Assembly: GCA_030691545.1 (NCBI GenBank)
Contig: JAUYEE010000143.1
Span: 1-64,000 of the forward strand
Direction of reading: 5' to 3'
Source: a bacterium
GTDB taxonomy: Bacteria > Auribacterota > JABMQX01
Length of the DNA stretch: 64,000 nucleotides
The notes beneath the pieces were generated by a model that was given only the letters and a program-made list of their open reading frames with translations, was not told the DNA's origin and did not search any database. Made by a program: the position numbers and the translations under genes. Shown in pieces: positions 1 through 9,198 of this stretch (positions are counted from its first letter, which is position 1; each line of letters starts with the position of its first letter).

Positions 1-711
1 GGTGAACGGAAACGGGAAATCTCTGTTCGTATTCTGCGGGTTCCCATCGATCAACCACTCGTATTGAGTGATGACACCGTCGGGATCCCTGCTGCGGTCC
101 GCAGAAAACCAAACGTCCACCGTCCCTCCGGGAGGTACCGATAGGTTCAGCCTCCCGTTCTCGTACGCGGTCTGTCCCTGAGCAGTCATCGCAAAGGCCG
201 CAGTCGGGCCTTGGTCTATCTTGATCTCAAGCCCCAGCATGGCCCTCGACTGGTCCGTGGTGCCAGCCTTATCGCCATCCATCTTCCAACCCAGCCAGCC
301 CAGGTCCCGAACGCACGCCCTGTATACCACATGATAGTTCGCAGGGAACCCAGTCAGCTCGATTTGAATAGCTTCCATCCGCTTTCCTAGCCCTGTTGTC
401 CCTGCAGTGGTCCCGTTCGAAACCCAGTCCTGCCAACTGATGTCCGCTACATGCGCCCTGTACCGGATACCGTACCCGCTGGGGAAGTCAACCACCTTGA
501 TCTGTACGGCTTCCACTTGGTTACCTGAGTCTGGGTCACCCGCGGTCACACCGTCCTCCACCCACCCAAGCCAGTCAAGGTTGGCGACATGGGCTTGGTA
601 CGTAACCTGAGTTGAATTTGCCCGCAGCGAGAGAAGAAGAGTGCACAGAAAAACAACGACGAACCGAATCCGCCCGCTACTCTGATGAGAGAAGCTCTTG
701 CCAATGCCCAT
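1..711 (-). CDS. secreted ChW-repeat protein with PKD-like domain (C-terminus off the window)
   Basis: Open from an ATG at 711 (GGAGG seven bases upstream) to the window edge, 237 codons with no stop. The first 33 residues are a signal peptide with the hydrophobic core VVVFLCTLLLSL. Three tandem repeats of about 45 residues follow, with the signature Y-R-A-H-V-x-D-x-x-W-x-x-W-x-x-(D/N)-G and a following (K/R)xMEAIQI, which matches the clostridial hydrophobic-W (ChW) repeat family. From about residue 165 the chain resembles a PKD/Ig-like domain (FSADRSRDPDGVITQYEW). ChW repeats are known from cell-surface proteins, mostly of Clostridia, where they are thought to bind carbohydrate or protein. 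The role here is surface display or adhesion by inference; the missing C-terminus may hold a catalytic or anchoring domain. Confidence 0.8.
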   Translation of the reverse strand, partial: MGIGKSFSHQSSGRIRFVVVFLCTLLLSLRANSTQVTYQAHVANLDWLGWVEDGVTAGDPDSGNQVEAVQIKVVDFPSGYGIRYRAHVADISWQDWVSNGTTAGTTGLGKRMEAIQIELTGFPANYHVVYRACVRDLGWLGWKMDGDKAGTTDQSRAMLGLEIKIDQGPTAAFAMTAQGQTAYENGRLNLSVPPGGTVDVWFSADRSRDPDGVITQYEWLIDGNPQNTNRDFPFPFT

Positions 712-838
712 AGTCACATCCTCCGTTGTGAGACACGATCGGCGGGGTGTATTCGACACCCGACCGCCTGTCCGCCAATGCTCATTCCAGTGGAAACACA
801 TTATGCAACCTGACGCCAGGCCCTGCAACCAAAAAAGA

Positions 839-1540
839 CTAAACGCCGATTTTGGGGCAGAGGGGGTTGAGGAGACAAGCGGGGCAGCGAGGGTTGCGAG
901 CGGTGCAGACGCGGCGGCCGTGGGTGATTAGGTTGAGGTGGAAGGGATACATTTTCTCGGGGGGCACGAGCTCGCCCATGACCTGATGTGTCTTTTCACG
1001 GGTGGCTTTTTCGGGGACGAAGCCCAGCCGCTTCGAGAGGCGGTGGATGTGGGTGTCCACCGGGAAAACATTCCTGCCGAGAGTAAACAAGAGGACGATT
1101 TTGGCGGTTTTCAGACCGACGCCTTTATAAGACAAAAGCCTTCTTTCGGCCTCTTCCGGTGGAAGGTCGCGTAGGAATGAAAGGTCGAACTCGCCGTGCT
1201 CGTGCTTGATTGAAGCGAGAATCTCCTTGATCCGCTTGCTCTTGATATTGGCGAGGCCCCCGACTCGGATGGCTTGAGCGATCTCGTGTTCGGGGGCATT
1301 GAGCACTTCCTGCCACGACGGGAAACGCTCGCGAAGGCCCAGGTACGCTTTGTCGCGGTTGATGTCGTTGGTGTTCTGGGAGAGGATAGTGACGATAAGG
1401 CTTTCGAGGGGGTCATGCTGGCGTGAACGGCGAGGAATGCCATATTCCTGTTCGAGGAGCTCGATGATGCGCGCGAGCCTCGTTTCCGTCCTTTGAGTAC
1501 TGCTTGGGTCTTTTTCTTTCTTTTCTTTCATCCGAGTCAA
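839..1540 (-). CDS. nth: endonuclease III (DNA glycosylase/AP lyase)
   Basis: 233 aa, close to the usual 210-230 aa. It removes oxidised pyrimidines and cleaves abasic sites in base-excision repair. The helix-hairpin-helix segment LLSYKGVGLKTAKIVLLF carries the lysine used as nucleophile in this family, and VDTHIHRLSKRLG carries the conserved aspartate. The C-terminus has the four-cysteine iron-sulphur loop C-x6-C-x2-C-x5-C (CTARNPRCPACLLNPLC). The lysine/glutamate-rich first 15 residues make the exact start uncertain. It stands alone, between the ChW-repeat gene and a REP-rich spacer. Confidence 0.95.
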   Translation of the reverse strand: MTRMKEKKEKDPSSTQRTETRLARIIELLEQEYGIPRRSRQHDPLESLIVTILSQNTNDINRDKAYLGLRERFPSWQEVLNAPEHEIAQAIRVGGLANIKSKRIKEILASIKHEHGEFDLSFLRDLPPEEAERRLLSYKGVGLKTAKIVLLFTLGRNVFPVDTHIHRLSKRLGFVPEKATREKTHQVMGELVPPEKMYPFHLNLITHGRRVCTARNPRCPACLLNPLCPKIGV

Positions 1541-1667
1541 CGCTGACTCTCACACCACCGGCTGAAGCCAGGCACGAGGCGACACTGCCCAAACACAATC
1601 CTGGGTCTGTGCAGCGTCCTCGACCGCTCGCAACGATACTTACGACAGTGTGCACTTAACTCCAGTA

Positions 1668-1823
1668 GGGGCGGCAGATTCCTTGGCCACGGGCGGGTGC
1701 CCGCGCGCACAGGCAAAAGAGCAATTCCACCTCTCCACGGCTGTTCTTGTCAAGAGGGCTTCTTGCTTTCAGCCCCGCCTCGGCGGGGCGGCAGATTCCT
1801 TAGCCACGGGCGTCAGCCCGTGG
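1668..1823. repeat. REP-like palindromes left of the RAYT gene
   Basis: The 333-base spacer 1541-1873 has no gene. It holds two copies of a unit beginning GGGGCGGCAGATTCCTT (1668 and 1785), each running into a hairpin. The second hairpin is perfect: CCACGGGC (1804-1811), loop GTCA, GCCCGTGG (1816-1823). A further palindrome, GCCCCGCC-TC-GGCGGGGC, lies at about 1772-1789. The same hairpin stems recur at 2378-2397 on the other side of the transposase gene. Confidence 0.75.
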
Positions 1824-1873
1824 ACACAGAAAGGACAAAAACAAATCCCCAGCCCCCGCAGGGGGCGACACAT

Positions 1874-2326
1874 TCAATCGAGATAGTGCCCGGGGTCGAA
1901 CTCGATTCCGTGTTTTTCCAATAGCGCCTTCAACTCCTTCTCAAAAGGGGCCCTGCGGTGACGGACCTCCTGATTCTCAAGATAATCTACCACATCAGCG
2001 CTGGCAGACTGGCTAACGGAGAACACGGCGAAGCCGCTCTGCCACTCGAAGTCGGCGAGCCGGGGAAACGTCTTGCGAACCCACCTCGAGGAATTGGCCT
2101 TGAGTTTCCCCACGACATCAGAGGCGGAATGCGTCGGCCCCACCTTTATTAACAAGTGAACATGGTCGTCAACCGCGGCGGCTTTGACCGCATCCGTTTC
2201 CATCCTCCGGGCTATGCCGCACAGGTAAGCTAAGAGTCGTTCACGCATGTCCTTATAGAGAAAGTTGCGTCGTCCGTTTGTGCTGAAGACCACATGCAAC
2301 AGGATTTTCGAGAATGTATGACCCAT
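1874..2326 (-). CDS. REP-associated tyrosine transposase (RAYT, IS200/Y1 family)
   Basis: 150 aa from the ATG at 2326; the reading frame extends further upstream but only homologous sequence begins at MGHTFSKILLHVVFST. The domain order is that of Y1 transposases: an N-terminal strand ending in VVFST, a His-x-His pair in VDDHVHLLIKV (HUH metal site), a helix SSRWVRKTF and a late helix with Y in VVDYLENQEVRHR, the expected single catalytic tyrosine. It nicks and rejoins single-stranded DNA at REP hairpins. Matching hairpins flank it at 1804-1823 and 2378-2397, so gene and repeats form one unit. The spelling TNGRRNF at the start is typical of IS200-like members from environmental genomes. Activity is untested. 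Confidence 0.88.
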   Translation of the reverse strand: MGHTFSKILLHVVFSTNGRRNFLYKDMRERLLAYLCGIARRMETDAVKAAAVDDHVHLLIKVGPTHSASDVVGKLKANSSRWVRKTFPRLADFEWQSGFAVFSVSQSASADVVDYLENQEVRHRRAPFEKELKALLEKHGIEFDPGHYLD

Positions 2327-2377
2327 TATGTGTCGCCTCCCTGCGGAGGCTCCATTCAACAGCCTCGACACCTTTTC

Positions 2378-2397
2378 CCACGGGCTGACGCCCGTGG
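2378..2397. repeat. REP hairpin right of the RAYT gene
   Basis: CCACGGGC (2378-2385), loop TGAC, GCCCGTGG (2390-2397). The stem is identical to the hairpin at 1804-1823; the loop is its reverse complement, so the two hairpins form an inverted pair around the transposase. Adjacent sequence (TGTGTCGCCTCC near 2330 versus GGGGGCGACACA near 1862) extends the inverted arrangement. Confidence 0.75.
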
Positions 2398-2615
2398 CTG
2401 TGTTCTTTCGGTACTTCGTGGCTTGCAGTATTCCCGACGTCCTCGCGAAACAGGACGGCGCCGCCTGGCTCAGTGAGCCGACGCGGGCCGGCACATCCGG
2501 CCAATCCCGTAATCCTGTCGAAAAAATACGTCACCGCATTTATGAGTCAGAGCTTGAAGTATCGCTCCTGTTCTCCGAGAGCGTTCGCTGAAGCGGACCG
2601 TCAAAGTGCATTCTA

Positions 2616-5081
2616 TCACGTCCCAATCAGCCCTGCCGCAAGATAGAGCACGATCGCCACACTTGTCACGAATACGAAGCCGAAAGACATCGCTAAGGTC
2701 GTCGCGAGGACAGTGCTGAGAACGGAGGCACACCCGTTGATTCCCCAGCACCAGGGGACGAGACTCGGAGAACTGTCGGAAACATTCTGAAGTCCTCGCG
2801 GGAAAGGCATTCCCATGAAGAAAGCAAGAGGCGCCAGCAGAATGATCGAGACGACGATTCTGCCTATTGTCGGCAGGGAGCCCAGAACAGAAAAAATGCC
2901 GCCGAGGGCGAGAAGGTAAATCAGCGAGATGATGGCAATGGCAAGGAACGGAACGAGATGGTGGGAGGAATGCCCGGAAGCGCGACGCAGAAACCTGTTC
3001 GCACGGAGGCTGCCCAGTCCAGAGAAAATGAGGAAGGACGAAATCACGACGGTGATGGAATAGATGGGGTGGCGGAGAAAAAGAACGAATTTCTGCATGG
3101 AGGACATCTCCAGAAACATGAATGCCAGTCCCAGGCAGAGAAAGTACAAAAGCCGGCGGGGTTTTCGGACGGCGCCTTCTCGTTTCCGAAGAAACAGAAG
3201 CGGGACAAGGATAAGCACGATGCTGGCAAGAGCCGCCTGAACGAGGGTCGCAACGAGGAGGACATATCCCCACGGCATCCACTGCTTTCCCATCATCTTG
3301 AGAAGCGGGCGGAGAGCTTTCCACCGGAAAAAGTGAAAGAAGAAAGGCTTCTCATCCGTCGCCGGGCGGACATTGAACAGATAGCCCTGGTACACACTTC
3401 GCCGGTCCGGCGAAAGAAGCGCGGTGCAAGCGTTGTAGTATAGGGGTTCGGGGTCGCCGGGGCTTTGCGGGTCGCTCAGGATATTGTATCTGTTGGTCTC
3501 TTCTCGCGTGATGCCAGGGTAATAGGCGACGTCGAAGGACCTTTCCTGGCAGAATTGGCGGACGGCGTTGATTTCCTCGTCGGTGAAGGGTGTTCTTTTG
3601 ACGAGGATAGTTCCGGTCTTCCAGCTCCGGATGAACACGAGGTGCTTCCCGGGGTTCCTCACGTCGAGGCGTTCCAGAGCCTCGATAGCCGTCGCGAATG
3701 CCTTGATGTTGTCTCGCGGGGGGAACTGAATCCAGTTGGTGATGGAAAGCACCCCGTTTGGCATGAGATGGCGCAGAAAAGCAGCGAAGCCCTCAACCGT
3801 GCATAGATAATTCTCCGCGAGGGCATAGACCCCTGCCGCGGATGCTCCGGGGGAACCCATGAGCGCGATTTCGATGAGGTCGAGTTTCTCTTTTGAGGAT
3901 TCAATGAAGCCTCGCCCATCTGCGGCAACGACCTTGACTTGGGGCAGGGAGTAGATTCCTCCGCAGAAGTGTTTGTACTTCTCCTTCACCAGTCGGATGA
4001 TTTTGGGGTCCAGCTCGACGGCTGTGATTCTTTCAGCGTCATGCAGCAGCGCAAGAAGAACGCCGGGTCCTCCGCCGGCGCCTATGATTGCGACCTTGGG
4101 CTTTGACAGGAGGTGATAGGGAAGAGCCTGCGTTGTGTAGTCAAGGTAGCGGGCATTCTCGATATTCCCGCCGAAGTCCGTCATTACAGTGACCGCGTCA
4201 GCATCCATGACGATGCCGCGAACGGGCGGAGGCTCTTCTTGGAATCGGAAGCTCAGTCCCGGCGCCGGGTTGAATTTGATGGCGGGGCTGTCCACAACGT
4301 CAAGCCTGCCCAGAGGGCTGGAATCGGTGTGGAGGATTTTTGTCCCCACGGAGCCGCGGATGACGCTGAGGGTTTTGTATTGGGAAATGGAGAGACGAAC
4401 GGGCATGAAGGCGGACGCGACAGCGCCCAGTGCCGACAGGCCGACCGGCAAGACAAGTCGCGTGATGCGACGGTGAATGCTGAGAAGAACGGGACCCGAG
4501 AGGGATGCGATGGCGATGACCCGCACACTTGAAACGGGCTCCAGGAGGAACAGCAAGCCGATGACGGCGAGGGCGCCCACACCGGATCCGAGGAGATTGG
4601 CTCCATACAGCGTGCCGATGCGCTGGCTGAATTTCATAAAAGCGATGCCGATGCATGTCGCACCTAACAAGAATGGGATTAGGAAAATCAGGTAGTAGAG
4701 GAGAAGATTGAGGAACTGATGCCAGTCGCGGATGAGGAGGAAGAGGTTGAAGGGAATCGTCTGGCTCAGAGATAGGCAGACGACCAGGGAGACCGAGAAA
4801 AGGAGCGAGAACAGAACAAGAAACAAGTCAGCGCGTTTCCGGACGCTTTTCTGGAAAAGAGAAAGGAACGTTCCGCTGGCGCCGAAGCCGAGCAGTGCCA
4901 CGCTGATGACCATGTAGGCAAGATGGTGCCACTGCGTGATGGCAAAGATGCGCATCAACGCCACTTCATAGGCGAGAACCGAAGCGGAGATGATGAAAAT
5001 CGCAAGAGTTACCGAGATCAAGGCAGGTCCCAGATAGCACACATCTTGTTCGGCCCGGGCCAAAGCGCTTGCACTCTCCAC
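2616..5081 (-). CDS. membrane-embedded spermidine-synthase-like protein
   Basis: 821 aa, GTG start. Residues about 17-225 hold six or more membrane segments (for example PALISVTLAIFIISASVLAY and LLLYYLIFLIPFLLG). A cytosolic domain of about 350 residues follows, with the SAM/dcSAM-binding signature VAIIGAGGGPGVLLALL at 331-347, the acidic VELDPKIIRLV and the VVAADGRGFI motif, as in the SpeE fold. Another hydrophobic domain (residues about 590-821) closes the protein. Fused membrane-SpeE proteins are widespread but of unknown substrate; whether this one transfers aminopropyl groups is not known. It is not in an evident operon. Confidence 0.8.
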   Translation of the reverse strand: MESASALARAEQDVCYLGPALISVTLAIFIISASVLAYEVALMRIFAITQWHHLAYMVISVALLGFGASGTFLSLFQKSVRKRADLFLVLFSLLFSVSLVVCLSLSQTIPFNLFLLIRDWHQFLNLLLYYLIFLIPFLLGATCIGIAFMKFSQRIGTLYGANLLGSGVGALAVIGLLFLLEPVSSVRVIAIASLSGPVLLSIHRRITRLVLPVGLSALGAVASAFMPVRLSISQYKTLSVIRGSVGTKILHTDSSPLGRLDVVDSPAIKFNPAPGLSFRFQEEPPPVRGIVMDADAVTVMTDFGGNIENARYLDYTTQALPYHLLSKPKVAIIGAGGGPGVLLALLHDAERITAVELDPKIIRLVKEKYKHFCGGIYSLPQVKVVAADGRGFIESSKEKLDLIEIALMGSPGASAAGVYALAENYLCTVEGFAAFLRHLMPNGVLSITNWIQFPPRDNIKAFATAIEALERLDVRNPGKHLVFIRSWKTGTILVKRTPFTDEEINAVRQFCQERSFDVAYYPGITREETNRYNILSDPQSPGDPEPLYYNACTALLSPDRRSVYQGYLFNVRPATDEKPFFFHFFRWKALRPLLKMMGKQWMPWGYVLLVATLVQAALASIVLILVPLLFLRKREGAVRKPRRLLYFLCLGLAFMFLEMSSMQKFVLFLRHPIYSITVVISSFLIFSGLGSLRANRFLRRASGHSSHHLVPFLAIAIISLIYLLALGGIFSVLGSLPTIGRIVVSIILLAPLAFFMGMPFPRGLQNVSDSSPSLVPWCWGINGCASVLSTVLATTLAMSFGFVFVTSVAIVLYLAAGLIGT

Positions 5082-5179
5082 GAATCATACCAGGAGAGCA
5101 GACTTCCACAAAGGAGTTCTATGCGTGAATGAAAGGCGCGCCATGGTCGCTGCCGGGGGCGGACAGCCTGGCGCGCGTC

Positions 5180-6949
5180 TCACCAGCTCTGGATCCTGTA
5201 GAACTTGCACACGGACGCGGGGTTGGGGTCGGTCCAGATTGTCAGTTCGCCACCAGATAGGATTGTCGTTTCTTCCGTCCATGTGCTCTTGCCTGATGGG
5301 TCACAGCATGACCAAATGGTATAGGCTGCTTCGGGGCGGCTGGACCAGGTGAGCTGAAGGTTCCCGGTGGTCAGAAATTCGATGCCCGTAATACTCGAGA
5401 GCCACTCGTATGCCCCCATGTCCACACTTTCGCCGACGACCCGCGGATTGCCCTCGAGGTCAAGGGACTGCGACATCCAATCCTCATTCTTCCCGGTGTC
5501 AACACAGGGTGAAGGGGGCGAGAGACGGTAGTCGTTGTCCTCGTACGTGGCGGGATCGTTGTCCGGACCGTCTGGGTCAATAAACTGCGGATTCATGAAA
5601 ATGTTGCCCACGCCGTCCGGTATCCACCCTTCGATGCAAGAATACATCGGGATACTCGACTCGCGGAGTTGGGGATCAGTCGGGGCCGTGTTCCCCCATA
5701 CGATGCAGTTCATGATCGTCCCGATGCATTGATACAGCCCGCCGCCCCAGAGTGTAGCTGAGTTGCCGGTGATTGTGTTGTTCTCGATTATCCCGTCACA
5801 TATCCCGTCGCACCAATACAGCCCGCCGCCGGCGCGCGCTGAGTTGCCTGCTATGCTGTTATTCCGGATGGTCCCCAGGCAGTTGCGCAAGCCGCCCCCC
5901 TCCTCCTCCGCCGAGTTGCCGACGATCCTGTTGCCCTGGATCATGCCATCACAGTAGGCAACCCCGCCGCCGATCCGTCCGGCCCAGTTGCCCGCTATCG
6001 TGTTATTCTGGATCACCCCGTCGCACCAAAACAGCCCCCCCGCGCAGTCTGCCGAGTTGTTCATTATGGCGTTGTTCTGGATCGCGCCGTCGCAGCAATC
6101 CAGGCCGCCCCCGCAGGCTGCGGAGTTGCCTGCTATAGTGTTGTTCTGGATCGCGCCATCGCATTCATGCAGCCCGCCGCCGTAAACTCGGGCTGAGTTG
6201 CCCGTTATCGTGTTGTTCTGGATCGTGCCATTGCATTCATACAGCCCGCCACCGTCATGTCCGGCCGAATTGCCCGTTATCGTGTTCTTCTGGATCGTGC
6301 CATTGCATTCATACAGCCCGCCACCGTAATATCCCGCCGAATTGCCCGTTATCGTGTTGCTGTTGATTAAGCCCCCGCAGTTGTAGAGCCCGCCCCCGTA
6401 CATGTCAGCCGAGTTGCCCGTTATAATGTTGTTCTGGATCGCGCCGCTGCAATACGCCAAAGCGCCGCCCGAGCCGGCAGAGTTGTGCGTTATCACGTTG
6501 TTTTCGATGGTCGCGTGAGTGTAGCGAAGGTATCCTGCTTGCCCGCAGACTCCGCCTCCCTCGGCGAGAGCCTCGCCGTTCCGGATTGTGAAGCCGGAGA
6601 GGGTGCACGTTCCGTTTTCGGTGCCGGAGAATATAACGACGGAGCCGGATTGGCTGCCGTCAATGATTGTGCTGGCGACGATGTTTGAGTCAAGCGGGTT
6701 GACGCTCCTGAGGGTGATGTTCTTGTAGAGGAAGTGGATGTTCTCGACATAGGTTCCGGGAGCGACAATGACTGTCTCGCCGTGAGAGGCGGCGTCTATG
6801 CCCTGCTGAATTGTTTTGAAAGCGCTCTCCCGCGAGGTCCCGTCGCCAGGGACTGAGACAGAACAATCCACGTACCAGGTCGCGGCGAAGATTGCCTCCG
6901 AAACGCAGCTTATTAACAGGATGCTCACGAGACTGGAAATCTTTGGCAT
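5180..6949 (-). CDS. secreted right-handed beta-helix protein (DUF1565-like, choice-of-anchor Q type)
   Basis: 589 aa with a signal peptide (first 22 residues, ending AIFA) and a strong ribosome site, GAGGAGGGGG, before the ATG. Residues 25-110 resemble the DUF1565 start of surface parallel beta-helix proteins (FKTIQQGIDAA, IVAPGTYVENIHF). Then come about thirteen near-identical coils of roughly 22 residues of the form IQNNTITGNSA-x(2-4)-GGGLYxCxG. The end (NPQFIDPDGPDNDP, SPCVDTGKN, VDMGAYEW) matches the choice-of-anchor Q domain, followed by a C-terminal beta domain shared by many planctomycete-like exoproteins. Probably a polysaccharide-interacting or structural exoprotein; no catalytic residues were recognised. 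Confidence 0.82.
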   Translation of the reverse strand: MPKISSLVSILLISCVSEAIFAATWYVDCSVSVPGDGTSRESAFKTIQQGIDAASHGETVIVAPGTYVENIHFLYKNITLRSVNPLDSNIVASTIIDGSQSGSVVIFSGTENGTCTLSGFTIRNGEALAEGGGVCGQAGYLRYTHATIENNVITHNSAGSGGALAYCSGAIQNNIITGNSADMYGGGLYNCGGLINSNTITGNSAGYYGGGLYECNGTIQKNTITGNSAGHDGGGLYECNGTIQNNTITGNSARVYGGGLHECDGAIQNNTIAGNSAACGGGLDCCDGAIQNNAIMNNSADCAGGLFWCDGVIQNNTIAGNWAGRIGGGVAYCDGMIQGNRIVGNSAEEEGGGLRNCLGTIRNNSIAGNSARAGGGLYWCDGICDGIIENNTITGNSATLWGGGLYQCIGTIMNCIVWGNTAPTDPQLRESSIPMYSCIEGWIPDGVGNIFMNPQFIDPDGPDNDPATYEDNDYRLSPPSPCVDTGKNEDWMSQSLDLEGNPRVVGESVDMGAYEWLSSITGIEFLTTGNLQLTWSSRPEAAYTIWSCCDPSGKSTWTEETTILSGGELTIWTDPNPASVCKFYRIQSW

Positions 6950-7284
6950 TTTTCCCCCTCCTCTCGTTTAGGGTCCCGTGCCTTTTGCCTGCGTCCGCAG
7001 ACGCCTGACGCGCCATAACGGTGTACCCGCACAGGCTCTGAAGAATCTCACCCTTACTATTGAATAGCACATGGAATACCGATGGGCAAGGACTGTTTTT
7101 GGCGGTTGGCGCCGGGCCCTCCCGCTGGTCTCCCTCAGTGCACACAGCTTGAGCTATGCGGCTGAGTTGGGTTAATGATACTATCCCAATGCTTCGGAGC
7201 CGAAGTTCGCGTTCGAATCAGGAGGTTCCGATCCTCGCGCAAGAGAAACGCATCTGGCATCTTCAGGAACCGGGAGAAAGGTCC
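6950..7284. other. intergenic region between divergent genes
   Basis: 335 bases between the beta-helix gene (leftward) and the kinase fusion (rightward), so promoters for both should lie here. I see no convincing -35/-10 pair, RNA gene or repeat. The rightward reading frame is open from 7156, but family homology and a GGGAGAAAGG ribosome site put the start at 7285. Confidence 0.5.
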
Positions 7285-9198
7285 ATGAAACTGTTTGTTC
7301 CAGGACGCATCTGTCTTTTTGGAGAACATTCTGACTGGGCGGGCGGCCATCGGCGGACAAACTCCGCCTTGGAGAAGGGCTACACGCTCATCTGCGGGAC
7401 GGACCAGGGGATTTATGCGGAGGTGGCGCCGCATCCCTCCCGGTTGGTCATAACATCAACAACTCCGGAAGGCGAGCGAGTCGGCCCGCACGAAATCCCT
7501 ATGGAGAAAGACGCGTTGCTACGGGAGGCAAGGGAGGGGGGATTCTTCAGCTATGCGGCAGGGGTCGCGTACGATGTAATGACACATTACCATGTTCGCG
7601 GGCTGCGGATTGATAACTACAAAACAGACCTGCCGGTGAAAAAGGGGCTTTCATCGAGCGCGGCAATCTGCGTGCTTACGGCGAGAGCGTTCAACCGGAT
7701 TTACGACCTGAAGATGACGACGCGAGGGGAGATGGAATGCGCGTACCGAGGGGAGGTGATAACGCCATCTCGCTGCGGGCGAATGGATCAGGGATGCGCG
7801 TACGGCAATCGCCCCATTCTGATGATTTTCGACGGCGACCACCTCGAGGTCGTCGAACTGCGAGTCAAGAAAGACCTGTTTCTGGTGATTGTTGACCTCT
7901 GTGCCGGGAAAAACACGCAGGAGATTCTCGGAAGCCTGAACCGCTGCTATCCTTTCGCGCGGACAGAGCTTGAGAAAAAGGTTCAGGAATACCTCGGTCC
8001 CATCAACAAGGGCGTTCTGGAGAAGGTAAAAGAAGCGATCTTGGCGGGAGATGCGAGACAAGCCGGGGAGCTGATGACGGAGGCGCAACGGCTTTTTGAC
8101 GAATACGTTGCTCCGGCGTGCCCTTCTCAGCTCAAGGCGCCAGCGTTGCATAAGGTTCTATCGTACAAGCCCATTCAGAAGTACATCTATGGCGGCAAGG
8201 GTGTCGGTTCGCAGGGAGACGGTTCGGCTCAATTTGTGGCGCGGGACGAGGAATCTCAAGCAAAGGTAATCGAGATCACCGAGCGGGAACTGAATATGCC
8301 CTGCCTGAAGCTGTCGCTGCGAGCGGGGAGCCGAGTGAGGAAGGCGGTGATTCCGGCAGCGGGATTCGGGACACGCTTGTTCCCTGCCTCGAAGGCGGTG
8401 AAGAAAGAGTTGTTTCCGATCGTGGACAAGGACGGGATGGCCAAACCCGCGATCCTCATGATTGTGGAGGAGGCGCTGCGGTCGGGGATCGAGGAAGTCT
8501 GCATCGTTGTTCAGGAAAGCGACATGGAGACCTTCTCCGCCTTTTTCCACACGCAGGTTTCGATTGAGAACTACAACAAACTGCCGAGCCGTTTTCAGGA
8601 ATATTCGAAGCACGTCTTAGAGGTTGGGCGGCGGGTCACATTCGTGGCGCAGGAGGTGCAGGAGGGATTTGGGCACGCCGTGTATTCCGCGAAAGAGTGG
8701 GTTGGCGATGAGCCGTTCCTGCTGATGCTCGGCGATCATCTGTACTTCTCCGACACGGACGAGCCGTGTGCGCGGCAACTTCTCAATGTTTTCGACGAGC
8801 ACCAGGTGAGCGTGGTCGGGCTTGTGAAGGCGACCGAGGAAGAGATCGGCATGTACGGGACCGTCGCCGGCACGTGGCAGAGAAACGCCCGGGTCTTGTC
8901 CATCACCGAATTCGCTGAGAAACCCAGCCTGGACTACGCCCGAACGAACCTGCGGGTGGACGGTCTGAGCGAGGGCGAGTATCTGCGGGTCTCCGGGCAG
9001 TACGTGCTGAGACCGAAAATCTTCGAGCTTCTTGAGGAAAACATCTCCCACAACGTCCGGGATCGCGGAGAGTTCCAGTTGACCCCGTGCCTCGACCGCC
9101 TGCGGCGAGAAGACGGCTTCTTGGGCTATCTCGTCCAAGGCCGCTCCTCCGACGTCGGCTTCCCGGAGAACTATCTCCGGACGCTTCGGGGGCTGTAA
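7285..9198 (+). CDS. bifunctional GHMP sugar kinase / sugar-1-phosphate nucleotidyltransferase fusion
   Basis: 637 aa. Residues 1-345 are a GHMP kinase: N-terminal PGRICLFGEHSDWAGG, ATP loop KKGLSSSAA (119-127) and the third motif GGKGVGSQGDGSAQF (303-317), most like sugar kinases such as glucuronokinase or L-arabinokinase. Residues 351-637 are a GalU/UDP-sugar pyrophosphorylase domain (VIPAAGFGTRLFPASK at 355-370, EKP motif in EFAEKPSLDY). The pair would phosphorylate C1 of a sugar and then make the UDP-sugar. The order is the reverse of the Bacteroides fucokinase/GDP-fucose pyrophosphorylase fusion. The substrate cannot be read from sequence; glucuronate, galactose-type sugars and fucose are all possible. 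The next gene downstream is mutL, so function gets no help from context. Confidence 0.85.
   Translation: MKLFVPGRICLFGEHSDWAGGHRRTNSALEKGYTLICGTDQGIYAEVAPHPSRLVITSTTPEGERVGPHEIPMEKDALLREAREGGFFSYAAGVAYDVMTHYHVRGLRIDNYKTDLPVKKGLSSSAAICVLTARAFNRIYDLKMTTRGEMECAYRGEVITPSRCGRMDQGCAYGNRPILMIFDGDHLEVVELRVKKDLFLVIVDLCAGKNTQEILGSLNRCYPFARTELEKKVQEYLGPINKGVLEKVKEAILAGDARQAGELMTEAQRLFDEYVAPACPSQLKAPALHKVLSYKPIQKYIYGGKGVGSQGDGSAQFVARDEESQAKVIEITERELNMPCLKLSLRAGSRVRKAVIPAAGFGTRLFPASKAVKKELFPIVDKDGMAKPAILMIVEEALRSGIEEVCIVVQESDMETFSAFFHTQVSIENYNKLPSRFQEYSKHVLEVGRRVTFVAQEVQEGFGHAVYSAKEWVGDEPFLLMLGDHLYFSDTDEPCARQLLNVFDEHQVSVVGLVKATEEEIGMYGTVAGTWQRNARVLSITEFAEKPSLDYARTNLRVDGLSEGEYLRVSGQYVLRPKIFELLEENISHNVRDRGEFQLTPCLDRLRREDGFLGYLVQGRSSDVGFPENYLRTLRGL

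Noticed and set aside
2470..3324. 284-codon minus-strand frame overlapping the 3' end of the spermidine-synthase-like gene
   Set aside because: Different frame of the same strand; Pro/Arg/His/Ser-rich shadow without motif, while the 821-aa frame has clear domains.
7190..7235. tRNA-like GTTCGAATC T-loop
   Set aside because: No acceptor stem, D-arm or anticodon arm can be built around it.
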